From Toxoplasma gondii ME49 (lineage: Eukaryota; Apicomplexa; Conoidasida; Eucoccidiorida; Sarcocystidae), in the NCBI RefSeq assembly GCF_000006565.2, contig NC_031471.1:186001-250000 (forward strand): 64,000 bases of DNA, in the 5' to 3' direction. The position numbers and the translations under genes were made by a program. Under the pieces are notes generated by a model. It was not told the origin of the DNA, did not search any database, and worked only from the letters and a program-made list of their open reading frames with translations. Positions 13,101 through 24,924 of this stretch are shown piece by piece. The number at the start of each line of letters is the position of its first letter. Positions within the stretch are counted from its first letter, which is position 1.

Positions 13101-16100
13101 GTCTGCCCAGTCCATTTCTGTGGGTCCGCGAAGCCATGCAGAGTGCCCCATCTGCTCTGCGTCTCGGGACCACGCAACGACAAAGCCTGCAGGGCATGGA
13201 CTCGACTCTCACGACCCTCAGGCGTTTCCTCAACAAGGTTTATACGGAGTTGTCCAGGGCGGCGTCTACAGAGATTTGAGGGAGGAGAGCGTCAGCTTTG
13301 TGAACGAGTGAGGAGCGGGGAAATTCAGGAACTATAGCCGAGCAGTGGAACGTGGACGACCAGGCACAGATTCGCAGTTGACTTCCTGGACGCTCTGATG
13401 ACGTCTGGGCGGGCTCTATAGTGGAAAGGCGACCTGCAGTCCTTTCGGTGATTCGGTTCATGCAATCTAGGTGTGCAAGCCGCACCACCTTCTGAGCTTT
13501 TCTAGGTCTCTGTGCTGGTATTCTGAAATCGGCAACAAAATAGGCTTTGCGAACAACCCGAATAAAAGCGAACCCATGTGGAATGAGTGGAATGCCGTGG
13601 GATGGAAGTCAACACTGTTTATTCGTCTCAATCAGGCCGGGGTGGAGTCGGGGTGTACACAACTTATACAGAACTTGGTTTTCATACCTTTACCGGAAAA
13701 TCCACGATGGGTGCAATCGCAGCTGAGACGATACGTGAGAACGAGCGGCTTTCTCAACGGCAATAGTGACCAGTCTGGTTCTCCTGGGGCATGTCAGCAG
13801 AGGAACCTATAGGGATCTAACTTTTCTGTAGTGTGAATGTGTTTTTTGGCCATGTTCTGTTTCGGACAGACATCCGTTTTTCGGATCGGCAATCGGTGGC
13901 AGCTTAGGAGCTGACAGCGAGCAGATGCATGCAGTCGTTCGAGAAACTGCACAGTAAGCCGATGTAGAATACCAACAAGTCATCAACTGCCAACAATACT
14001 ACCACACGCAACAGACACTGTGTTCGTGTGGAAACTGCGCCAAGTCCGTTCTACGGTTCAAGTAACTTTTGAGCGACATTTTGTGCGTGTGCTTCTTCGG
14101 ACGGGACGACACAGCGAGGTGATGTCTCTTGTCCCATTTGTTCTTTTTGTTTTCAGCTGTGTATGAGTTTCCTTCGTTTCACTTCGCTTTCCACCTGATC
14201 CCCTTTGCGGCTTTTGCTGTTGGCATGACGTGATGCGTGTGGACTCTCTTCGATCTGGACTAAACCTGGGCTGCGGTTACAGACGTGCATTCGTGTGAGC
14301 ACAACGTCACTTCAGCTTGCTGAGAAAGGCAGTCCACCTATTCGTGAAAGAGTATCGCCGAGGCTTCAGAAGCTCGAAGTGTCTTCGGGAGCCCAGTGGC
14401 GTCTTAGGTGTCGGTTCCATTGTTGCCGCCTCCTGTATCCACAGACTGCGATCGGTCGAGCAATACGTCCGTGAACAGGGTTTGTGTTTTTCCCGCTTGT
14501 TGCAGGCAGTTGCGAAGAGACCGGCCCATCCATTTGCTGGGGATCGGACGCATGCGTGACATTTTCCACGGTGTCAGGCAGGTACTTGTAGCTGCGCCTA
14601 CCGTAGCCGTCGAGATACTGGTGCACAGAGCATTCGCTCCGCATGCCTAAACCCTAACCCCCCCCCTTCTGTCCCAGGATGTCCTTAGTCAGCTGGTTCA
14701 CGCTATTTTGATAAATCTGGTCAGTGGCGTTGTTCGCAGAAAGCTCCACTCTTTTTACCACAGGTTTGATCTTTGAACGACTTCACGATTACTTGGTATT
14801 TTCCGAACAGGCGCCCAAATTAAAGAGAGAGATCATCTGCTTTCAGCTACGAGTGAATGCAACCAGGAGTCCAGTTCCACGTTCTGAACTTCTGTGATGC
14901 TCCCTTTTCCTTAGGGTATAGACACGTTTGATTGCGTCCATCCAACGCGGGCCGGACGCCATGGCAGCGCCCTCGTTCCGCTTGCGTTCTGGGAAGACAG
15001 CGGATCCGTTAATGTCCCACCATCTGCCTGCTGGGATTACGGCGACGCGAACACCGGCGCACGCAAAGTTGACAATGTAGCTCCGCGAACAGGAGTTCGA
15101 GCCTCGGCTCAAGAGTTGCCCAGTTTCTTGCCAGGTCAATCCGCGGCGCCATGTTTATCCGCTCGCCAGAGAAGGCGAACGGCCTTCCCTGCAGCAGCGC
15201 AGAGACCCAAGGAGTACGTGGACTTGCGAAATGTAAGTTGCATGGAGGTATTGTAAGAGGATAAACAGGCGATGACGGTGAGCAAGTCTCTCTTAAACTC
15301 TACGGTGTGCAGTAGTAGTCTTAAACGCACTATGGACGCGAAGACAATCCAGTACGAAATTCTGTCCGTGAAAATCAAAGGACCTGCCGTTGATTGTGTT
15401 TGTGAAACAGCTCGATGTCTCTGCTCTGATGATGATAATCGGCACAAGCGGGCGTGGGATCAGAGTGTGTCTGTGCCAAGCAGGTCAAAATACGCCACGC
15501 ATGTGAACTGAACGTCCAAAGGTTTCGGGGGAGAGAGGGAATGAATGCGTATCTGTCGCGTTCTATGAATTTCCTCAGGCTGCGTTCAAGTTTGACGACA
15601 GACCCATTCTACCAAACTGTGGCTGTTACACGTGCAGAACCGCGAGCAGGTCAGTACAAGTCATTCAAGTGGAAAGTTGCTCGGCATTCGTGGCTGGGAT
15701 AGGCTCTACCTGCTGAAATGCTATTGACCCTGTTCATTCGTGTAGCATCTCTCGCTCGTGTTCTTGGGGGAAAACTTACTTTTGGACCTCAATATGGACT
15801 GGGACGAAAGAAGTTACCACATTCTCCGTGTTTAGACGGTTCCTCAGAGTTGGACAGCATATCAACCACTTAGCGGCAAACGTGTTTTTTCCAAAGAGAG
15901 ACACCTCCAGCTTCGATCGAGCATTTCCTTTTAATCGTTTAACCGGCAGGAACAAAAGGTGAATCTAAACCAACACAAATCCAACGAACTTCGATCCTGA
16001 GCAGTGTCAGAATCACTACCAAGGCTGCTGTCAGGATATGCCGTTGATCACACTCTGACAGATAAATGTACCTACCACCTCACGCAACAGCCATCCTAAA

Positions 16101-16574
16101 CATGTGCTCGGTTCCATAGCTCCTCTATCCAAGCCTGTTTCATCTCAGGGCGTACTTGCACTATCTCTTGAAGGCCGGAGAGCAGCTGGGAGGAGTGCTT
16201 GTTACTGTTCACAACATCTTTACCATGAACAGGCTCATGGGTAGCATCAGGTGAGTGTGGATGACAGCAGAAGTACACCCACGTACAAACAGTGGTGGAT
16301 GTTTGTAACTAGAAATGACAAGAAGATAGAGAGCCGAACCACCTCGTGTATCCTCGCTGTGTGAAAACTGTTGAATCGCTTCATCCGTGGCGGTAGCTGA
16401 TCATTCGGTGAACATGCCTGCTTGTGTAAGATGTACTAGGCTACACTTTTCCATTTTGTCGATGTCGGCAGTCGAGCAGTGCTGTCTTCTGTGCATGTTC
16501 ATAGGCAAGCGATCCTACAAAATAGGCTCGACGAAGAAGAAGGAAAGTGGATACATCCGCTGATGCGGCTTTGA
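10166..16574 (+). CDS. TGT: tRNA-guanine transglycosylase (queuine tRNA-ribosyltransferase), bacterial-like, 11 exons, 916 aa
   Basis: Exons: 10166-11248, 11460-11534, 12047-12419, 12677-12729, 12862-13307, 13870-13953, 14506-14581, 14915-15232, 15579-15649, 16149-16250, 16505-16574. The enzyme exchanges guanine-34 of tRNA(Asp/Asn/His/Tyr) for queuine or its precursor. Seen: IILANTYHL, GPMFTDSGGYQIFSL (catalytic Asp of DSGG at about 398), ADLIVALDECTP, GLYGVVQGG, AIGGSLG, RPIHLLGIG and GIDTFDCVHPTR (731-742, nucleophile region). A zinc site CGCYTC plus a downstream VTVHN His is also present. About 360 residues precede or open the TIM barrel, including a hydrophobic stretch LSRRSAVVSIFLLSICG. 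Insertions follow DEVKGRR (exon 3), follow FYEKYP (exon 5) and fill most of exon 8. The start at 10166 has A at -3 and G at +4; in-frame ATGs at 10103 and 10070 are alternatives. The DEC-x-P and GWHGP segments look more bacterial than like human QTRT1. The extension could be an organellar leader (inference). Confidence 0.88.
14646..14666. repeat. Telomere-like CCCTAAA tract inside a TGT intron
   Basis: The intron between TGT exons 7 and 8 contains CCTAAACCCTAA followed directly by a run of nine C. This is nearly two units of the CCCTAAA heptamer, the complement of the TTTAGGG telomere repeat used by coccidia. The tract is short and may be coincidental, or a relic of break repair with telomeric sequence. 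Confidence 0.5.
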
Positions 16575-17323
16575 GAACCTGGTGAGACGGGAGTACCGCG
16601 GCGTCACTTGTCTAGATTTCCGCGCATACCCAAAGACAGAGGACTGGAACGGCATTTTTGCATTGTGGGTGAAATCACAGGTTGGCAAGCCACATTTGCC
16701 CTAAGATTCAGGTGTCACTTCCTAAGCTCTATCGCACTGGCTGCTACATCTTAGTGCGCATATTTGGATCCACCGTACTTTAAATTGTTCGGTGGAGCCG
16801 AGTCACCGAATGCTGCTTTGTCCGGAATTGTACGGTATTCCAGCGTAAGAGTTGATACGTTCCCCGGCAATACAACTCCGCCACCGCATAAACTGCAGTT
16901 TTGTACCTCGCGATGGTGGTCGTCTATGTGCGCATGCTCTCCCAAGCATACATCTACAAAAAAATAATTCAAAATCCGTTTGTGTGTGCGACTAAGGTCT
17001 GCGAGAAAAGATTGACTACACTGCGCGCCTGACCGTGACTCAGCACACGAAGATCCATATCCATCCGCAGTGGAGCCCGCCAATCCTTCACGCGTGTTAG
17101 GCGCATCACTCATCACCGGTTCTCGTTACCGAAACTTTACCGAGTCCCAGTCCACATTAGTCTCAGAAGCACAGCGAATTTTCTACTGGATCCTATATGA
17201 GAGTTTGAGGAAATACCTAACCATGAGAGTATCTGGTGAATGCTGACGATGTTGAGTCATCGCGTACAGTAGCAGATGTCCAACTGTAACGTCAAGTAGC
17301 TTGAACTGTGACGGTCGGTTTTT
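16575..17323. other. Convergent intergenic region between TGT and SAC3-like genes
   Basis: About 750 bases lie between the TGA of TGT and the stop of the minus-strand SAC3-like gene, so it holds both 3' UTRs. No open frame with family similarity was seen. Short open frames at 16751-17116 (-) and 16764-16967 (+) overlap each other and look like chance. Confidence 0.5.
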
Positions 17324-20127
17324 TCACAAGCATAGAGTAACCCGATGTTCTTGCTTAACGAGTGGTGGAGGCCAAGCGAAGATATTTCTCAACTCCTCGA
17401 CATCAACAGGTGCATGCATTACGAATGACGGAGCGGACCGCATCCATGAATCGCTTCCAACCAGGGCAAGAATCTCAGAGAAACGAATTTGTTTTCCTGG
17501 TTCCTTTTTTGTACCATTAGTTGCGAGAGTGTGCCCTGGCGCGTATGTAGTTTCGTCAGTTCTGCGAAAGCGGATGCCTGCAACTACCTCGTGTCGATAG
17601 GTATATTTTGTAACATTTGATATCTGCAGCTGCGCTGAAACTGCTTCATGATCGGCTTTTGAGAAATCGGAGCTAAAGTTCGCTGGATGTGCGCTTTTTG
17701 CGTCCCCTGTGTGCCCTTCCCCGAGTTGGCTGTTCGCGTGTCGCGGAGCTGGCAACGACATGCTATGTGTCGGCTGCAGGCGCTGTTTTCCGCTATCCCT
17801 GCCTGAACCGCCTTCGGCACTGCTTCCCTCTGCCTCACGTCTTGCTTCCTGACTATAGACAGGTTCGCCAGCTCCCAAGCGTAGACACACACTGGTCGCA
17901 TCCTCGGCCCTACCGCACGCCATTAACTGGATTAACTGTTTCATCGATACCACTGTGCCTGGTACAGCTGCTACTGCGGACGCCTTAATCTCGGCAAGGA
18001 CAACAGCTCGAAGTCGGTCTGCGTGTGGATACACAGCGCACTGAAGAAGGAAAGGAAGGGGAGCTCTCTCTTGACTTAAGAGGGCACGGCGTGGGTCTAC
18101 GCCAGATGAAGCTGAACGCATGCACCGAAAAAGAAATTGACCAAATGACAACCAATATCCACGCCTCGGGAGTATCCGTATTGTGCATCCCCGTCATAAA
18201 GAAGCCTTTCAAAAAACAGAGCAAATAAAAACAATTACCTCGACCTATGACTGCATACTGTTTGACGGCAGTAGTTACATGGTATCCGAGTCGCGATGCC
18301 CAAGAATACTACCACATGCTCGAAAAAACCAGCAACTTCCAAGGACTGAGTGACTCCCTAGCCACAGCCGGTTCGTGACAGCACATATACGGTCGATTAA
18401 GAACAAAAATGTCGGAAACATGGCCCAGAGTATATCGTAGTAAACTTTTTGATCGCGAGAACCACAGAAGCGACCGACATGAGTCGCGACACAGAACGCC
18501 ACGGGTCTGTTTGCATTTCTATGTGTGCTGACACATCGTGTATAACGAAGCCAGTGACTAAACGCAGCTCTGACGGTCGTCTGGGTTTCGTGAACTTGCC
18601 TTGAATAGTCATTCGGAGTGCCAAAACAGACCAGGGAAGGTCGTTCAACCAGACACCGAGAGCTCTGGTTATCTCCTGAATCACAAAAATGCTTCTTTCC
18701 TGTCCTGAGTTAAACATCGTTTGAACAGGCACAGCGAGTGTCTGGGACAACAAGAAAACGGCGACGACCTCGTCAATTTCTGAGATTTCGACGCCCAGTC
18801 CCCTGGCAAATTCCTCGAGCTCCGATCGGGTTTCTTCCGACGACACCTTGTGGCTACCTGGACCACTAATCCTGCAGTCAGCTCCCATCTTGTGTTCTCT
18901 TTTTTTTCGCCGCTTCAACAATCGAAAGCGCCGCGATTCTCGGAGAGTGATGCCGAGGAGTTGTACAAGGCATGAGGACAGAAGAAAACGGTTGAGACTG
19001 GGAGAAAACCCAGAAACTCTAAAGGTCGCTTCAGGAGATACTTCCTGTACCTGGGCGCCGTTATTCGCGGATTCAAGGTGGCTGTCTTTTGCAGCTGATT
19101 CTAATGGAGGCGTGCGTGCCGACAAGTGCCTTCCTGCTCCTGCTACCCCGCTCTCGCTAGAGTCGTACTGTCTGACCTCGATGTCGCTTAGGTTAGGCGA
19201 ATGCGGCCGCCTAACCCAAGAAGCTGGCTCAGAGGACGCGGTAGACTTGCGGTACATTCCCCCACCCCAAAAGTACTCAGCAAACAGATGGAACCGTGCA
19301 CACTGAAGGAGAATAACGAACAAATCCGGTGTATTCAGACGCTGGCGAACCGCATCCTGGCGGATGGCTCGCAGCCGATCTGAGAAAAACGAGTAAGCAA
19401 TCGCAGCGGAGTTCCGTGGTGCGTTTTGACTAACGACTGTAGATATACCCTCTTCAGGCATATCAGGAAAGCTACCCGCTACCGGAGATCCCCCTTCACA
19501 CGCACTGCCCCCGCCTACAGCAGATGTCGACGGGGATGCAGCTGCTCTGGCGGTATCTGCCGTTGTGGGCCCGAGCTCTCGCCTAAAATCTGAAGAGTTT
19601 GCGGTCGCTTCGTTTATCTTACGAACTATTTCTTGTTCCGGTTGTTCTGATTCAAGCTGTGGCCGACCGCACCGGCTACACCGTGCATTGTCCCCCGCCT
19701 TCCGCTCTGCTGGGGCAAGGTTTGGAGTCCTGTTGCCGGAAAAGCATTCAGAGAGAACTGATGGCAGAAGGCGGCGCAAAAGGTAGTCACAGCAGGGCAG
19801 TAAGGAGTCCCGCGGTCGGACGTCTGGAGACCCCGCAATGTTGTCCGGGACTTTCCCTTGACTGCAGGCACGGGACACACCCTTTTCGCCACTGCGACAA
19901 CGGGATCTGGCATCACGCGAAGGCCCAGTTGACCTGACGAATTGAGTCACAAGGCACCGACCAGCTCCTACCTCGAAGGGGTGAAGCATCCGCATGCCAG
20001 TACGCGATTGGTATTCGGTCAAACTGCAAAAGTTCAGAGAAGAAAGAGCAGGGGTAGAACAGCAGAACGGCCGGGGCGATACAGAGGGCACTCCTCTACC
20101 TAGCACGAAGCTGTTTTGACCCGACAT
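17324..20127 (-). CDS. SAC3/GANP-domain protein, 3 exons, 786 aa
   Basis: Exons on the minus strand: 20127-18600, 18357-18313 (45-nt microexon), 18111-17324; total 2,361 nt. SAC3/GANP proteins are scaffolds of TREX-2 (mRNA export) or related PCI-domain complexes. Seen: CDYLLRRLLPSVL and SDRLRAIRQDAVRQRL (about residue 248 on), the signature R-x-IRQD region, then CARFHLFAEYF. VIQEITRALGVWL and SVLALRMTIQG follow, joined to CWFFRAC and PFLLQCAVYPHADRLRAVV. The last part corresponds to the FF-(R/K) and dRLRAl segments of the family, and LIQLMACGRAEDATSVC matches its winged-helix end. The microexon restores the conserved FF pair and keeps phase on both sides. Intron 1 would use a GC donor (CAAG|GCAAGT). 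The N-terminal 240 residues are low-complexity. The first ATG in frame (20127) has A at -3, although the frame is open further upstream. Whether it is the TREX-2 subunit or a SAC3D1/Thp3-like paralogue is not decidable here. Confidence 0.82.
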
Positions 20128-23100
20128 AGTGGTGGCTTTGTGTAGCAAGTCAAAGCGTTGGAGAAGAAGATGTGTCTGGTCTGCGGAGACCGACGAAGAA
20201 GGTCGTTGTCTAAATCGGTACAACAGCTCGTCTCCCCTGTATCTGGTTTATACAGTCAAACCTCCGGGCCCGAAGAAACAGGGCACGGCACACACGCGTT
20301 CCAGTTGTTCATCATCACGTGCAAAGGTTACAGGTTATAGTCTCCTGGTGAAGCAACAAGGGAGCCAGCACATCCGTTGTGGTGTGCTTTTCCAAGAGAA
20401 GGCGGTATAGAAGTCTGGTACCTCAGTGTAGTCAAGACTTCTCCTGGAGACAATACACATGATACGATAGACAGAAGTCAAAATCAAACGTAAAATGGAC
20501 TGTTAAGTTGTACGTCTCGGATGGAACAAACCACAAAAAAAAACACCGGTACACACGAGTCACGCGCTAGCGCGCATGCACGCGTAAATCTCGTATACAT
20601 CGAAGCCACAAGTCGCGCGAACTATTTGACTCGTTCTCATTGCCAGCGACTGTTTTTCATTAACACGATCTTTATCCTCAGTAATGGTTGCTCAAAAGGC
20701 AACTTTGTGTCATTGATGAGGAAACGGTGTCGGAAACACATCACATTTTGGAGCAGCGGATCAAGACGGTCGTCCATAGCGCTGAATCAGAGCCATTCGC
20801 ACGCGGTCACGCCCTTGGGAAGAACCGTGCGTAGTGATATTCTTTTCAGTTACAAGTGTGGCAAACAGCGGAACTGCACAGGATCCCAGAGATCCACTGC
20901 AGAAGAAACTATCTTGGAGTCGGAAATACATGTGATGGATTTTTTCGCTGTTGATTCACGTGTGTTCAAGTACCACAGCTAGAGCTCGAGCCTTCGCAAA
21001 AAACAGCAGAATATTTTGCCGTTGAAAGCTCCGCTTCTTGACAGCCACCACGTGCTGGCAACGCAGCTGTGTGCCATCGTGACACAGTTTTCTCGCATCC
21101 TGTTATGCTTGTCGTTAGTACGGAACTGATGTCAACAAACGTCAATTGGTCGCATAGGATGGTGGTAGTGGCATTCAGAAAGAAACTCAGGCTTGTTTTG
21201 TAAAGACATTGTGTAATATTGGCCAGCTCACTTAAGTGTCACTGTTTATAGCAATGAAATGCGAGTTATGTGCAGCTTCAGTGCTACTTAAGGGATATGT
21301 ATGGCAGCTTGGTTCGCTAAAGGCTGGAATGCGTTTTACAGAAAAAAGGGAAACGCTACACGAACCAACAATGGGATTAGTGCAAAAGCGGCTCCCCTGG
21401 GGGAAAATGAAGTGAGGGGAGGCATTGTGTTCACTCGGAGCAACTCATGGTCGAGTATCGCGGATGCGAATGTGAAGAAATCTCTCCGCTGTCAGCCTGT
21501 GACAGTAAGGTGTAATCCAGCTGATCCCCGCCGTGGGAGTCCACCAGTAGGACATTGCGGCAGCCCCCAACCGTTGAGGTACCACATGATGACACGATTG
21601 ACACAGCAGCGTTCTGGTTAACTTGACCGCTATCGCCAAGGTTTATATCGTCGTAGTCTCAGGTTGTATGTTTTACCACTTGATCAAAAAGTCCTACCAT
21701 CAGCAAAACGGGACAATGGGCGGTAGCACGCTGACGAGCATTAATTGCTTTACTTATTAGTGCAAATATTCGAGCATCAAATGCAGCCAGCAGGTATTTA
21801 AGATGCGGTTCAATAGGAGTACCGCGCATCTTCGGAAACAGACTAGTGCGAATGGGGTCATCCACGGTTGCTGCTCGGCGACACCTTAGGCATTCGAACA
21901 TGCAGCAAGAAGGCAACAATAACAGGAGCAATGGTAGCTGTTTGAAGACCCCGTTTCTCTTGCCCTAGACATCGTCTTTCATTTTCATACAAGTACGAAC
22001 GTTCTGAAGGTGCAATTAAGATGGCTGTTGAGAAGCTCTCTTCACCACCAGTGCATCACCGACAAAGGCGCTGTCAGTCTGTCCCTCCTCAAGAGGGTCG
22101 TCACCTAGACAAGTGAAGTTTCTTGCAGTTCTTGCCTGTTCCCACCTCTGGGAGGTTGCAGAGAAGACATGTGTGAGTCTAAGAGGTAATCTGGCATAAA
22201 CAGTGGAGCCTATTGACAACAGCCGTCGCTGCGTGTTCTCAGACGCTGCTCTCGTTTTATCTGTCCAGTGTCCATTCTACTGAAAACCGCATAGACACAG
22301 AACCCAAATGTGGTAACATCCCTGTTACTTTTAAAGGAGCGGTGCTGGTGACGGATGGCAATCCTGACGCCGCCTGTGGACACCCTGGGGGAACACGTAA
22401 CACAACATTCAGGCGCCTTAGTCACTTCAACTGCGTATGTCGAAAATGTTTCTTGCCGAGCAGACCGACATAATATCTGTTTTTGTGGACTGCTCTGTAG
22501 ACACCTCTTGGCAGTTGCCGGTCACACACTCCTCGCTTTACAGTTAACAGCACCAGAGCTGCCATGAAAAAAGGTTTACTCTGCATGATCGCAGCAAGCG
22601 TCCGCGCTCGGCTGAACAAATTGCTTGTTGCCCTGTCTTTTGTCCCACATGAAGCCGCCTTCTAAAGAGTGAACTATTCTCAGGAGATTCTGGCGGAGCA
22701 CAGCTTTCCGACATGGCGCTCGTTTCCCTAATAGGAACAAAAGTTTGCATAAGATATTATTGCACTACTGCTACCGTAAATACATTGCAACGGCCTCCCA
22801 ACGAGGTGATCGCTGCCCCTGGGACGCATCCGCTTCCCTCTCCAGGACTGTGGCACTTCTGAAAGATGCAATAGCAGCTCGTGGAAAATAGGTATATCTG
22901 CTACAATTTCTAGCGGTCAGGGTTTGGAATATCGGTCACTCTCAAACCCGCGTAATGCCCAGCAATAAAATAGCTCCAGGGAAAGCCCCTTTATCTGTGC
23001 GCTGAACCTTAAAGCGGCACTCTGTTGCATAGCGAAGTGTTTTGCAGGCACTAGACGAGGGAGGCCGGATGAGGGATCGAAGGAGAGTTCACGTTGCCAC

Positions 23101-23967
23101 GAACTGCAGCCACACCACGGACAAATCGCGCAGGGCAAACGTGGAGTTGCAATTTAAAAGGGGAGTCTTGCAGTTGACACCTTGTTTAGATGTGGCATCC
23201 TAGCACCCGGATCCACCACCCCGTTCCCACCTACCGTAATGGGTGTTTCTTCGAGTAAGGTTTTTGGATGGGGGTGGTTCTCGCTGCACTCTCGAGCTAG
23301 GAGTAAGTCGACCCAACCTCCCCGCACATCGTCCGAGACACTCGCTGCAGCCTGCAGCGCTCCCACCTCCACAAACCCGAAAACCCAGGTTGCGTGGAAC
23401 CCACAGACCCGGTTGGTAAAGTTACTGGCCGGGTGGTCGGCACCCTCTCACTGCTGCCGTCGAGTGCTGTCGAGTGGGTACCCGCTAATGACGAAAGCGA
23501 AGTTGTGCTAGAGTTAGCGTAGAACGTCTGCAGCGTCGACAGGCTTGACCCACTTCTTTGCTCCTTCAGATCGTGTATTTTCGCATCTTCTTAAGGTGAG
23601 GAGCTAGGCGTAGTTTGAATACCATTTAGAACTGAGGAAAAAAATAAACAACTTAGGGGAGCAACGAACGTGCAACTGTCTGGAGTGGAAGCGGAGGCAG
23701 CGTCCACCGGTTTTCAAACCTGGGGAATTGCGGCTGCTTTTTTCCGTGATCGTTTTGAGAGCTTGGCGTCTTCCGTCCAGTCGAGTTTCCCGCCCGTACC
23801 TTCGTTGTTGTGCACGACAGTGCATCCGTTTTCTGCGGTAATCTTGCCATAGTTTGGTGTTAGTGCGATGCCCTCTGTGGGGACGGACTCACCTTTTGCC
23901 CCTCTTTGCGCTGTGCGTTTTCAGTTTCCCTTACTACCTTTCACAACTCTTCCGACCTCGACGCAAA
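20128..23967. other. Divergent intergenic region between SAC3-like and cold-shock genes
   Basis: About 3.8 kb separates two divergently transcribed genes, so both promoters and 5' leaders should lie here. The longest open frame, 20521-20982 (+, 153 codons, ATG start), has no recognisable domain and a residue mix typical of chance translation. I see no RNA gene, repeat or mobile element. Confidence 0.5.
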
Positions 23968-24924
23968 ATGGAGGACCAAATTCAGAGAGGCCACTGCAAA
24001 TGGTTCGACTCGAAGAAGGTAAATCTGACGAACGGACGCAGCAGTTTCCCTGGAATCCTAAGATGTCACGGCTTTTTTCACCCTGCGCAGTCCGCCGCGG
24101 GTGCTTCTCGGGGAGGTGCAAGGAACGGGTTTGCATTCTCGACCTGTATCTCTCGAACTCTTTATCCGGAGCTCTTTAAATCTCTTGCGCTCTGTGCAGG
24201 GCTTCGGGTTCATCACTGCCGAGGACGGCACTGATCTTTTCGTGCACCAGACTGAGATCAAGGCTCAAGGTTTCAGAAACCTCGCTGAGGGTGAGAGCGT
24301 CGAGTTCCGCGTACAAGTTGGCCACGATGGAAAGAGAAAGGCCGTCAGCGTGACTGGCCCCAACGGCGACTTCGTGCAGGTGAGTTCCTTGAATCCGACC
24401 TCGCGTGTCTCGCCATGTGGTTCAGTTTCTTGCGGCCGTGGGTTCGCATCGGCGGTTGCGTTCCAAGCTTTTACCGGCTCCGTAACGTAGGGGAATAATC
24501 TCCTCATTTTCATCAACTATGGAGTTTTAATCTCCGTGTAGGGGTTATTCTCATGTGTGCGTATTCGATTTGAGTTACGCAGTTCTGGATCGCGGAGGAT
24601 CATCTGTAGAGACAGCGTCTACCAATTCCTTTTATCGTTACTGTGTTTTTCAATGACATGCAGATGGTGTAGTTCTGCTCAACTGGGGAACCAAGGAGGC
24701 ACAGAATGTACACGGATTATGTTTCCTGTGGCAGTGCAATTCAGGGTTCAACTTTTTTTGTTGTTGTGCAGGGTGAGCCTCGACCCCGAATGGACGCTGG
24801 TCGTGGTGGCTACCGCGGAGACGGCAACCAGGGTCCGAGATATGGGGGCCCCAACGCGGGCGGCTACAACACTGGGTACAACAACGGCTACGGGAACCCT
24901 GCTCCCGGCGGCTACGGCTATTAA
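23968..24924 (+). CDS. Cold-shock-domain RNA-binding protein with Gly/Tyr-rich tail, 3 exons, 127 aa
   Basis: Exons: 23968-24018 (17 codons), 24200-24379 (60 codons), 24772-24924 (50 codons plus TAA). All junctions are phase 0 with consensus GT-AG sites. Residues 1-77 form one cold-shock domain: CKWFDSKKGFGFI gives the RNP1 strand (KGFGFI), DLFVHQ the RNP2 strand, and FRNLAEGESVEFRVQ the closing strands. The domain binds single-stranded RNA or DNA and usually acts as an RNA chaperone or translation regulator. The tail has RPRMDAGRGGYRGDG and then GGY/GYNNGYG repeats. Such RG/GY tails promote weak RNA binding and condensation in plant and animal CSD proteins. The start sits in a CAAAATGG context close to the coccidian consensus. 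There is no zinc knuckle. Intron 1 splits the domain exactly between the two lysines and GFGFI. Cellular role is inferred from the family only. Confidence 0.93.
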
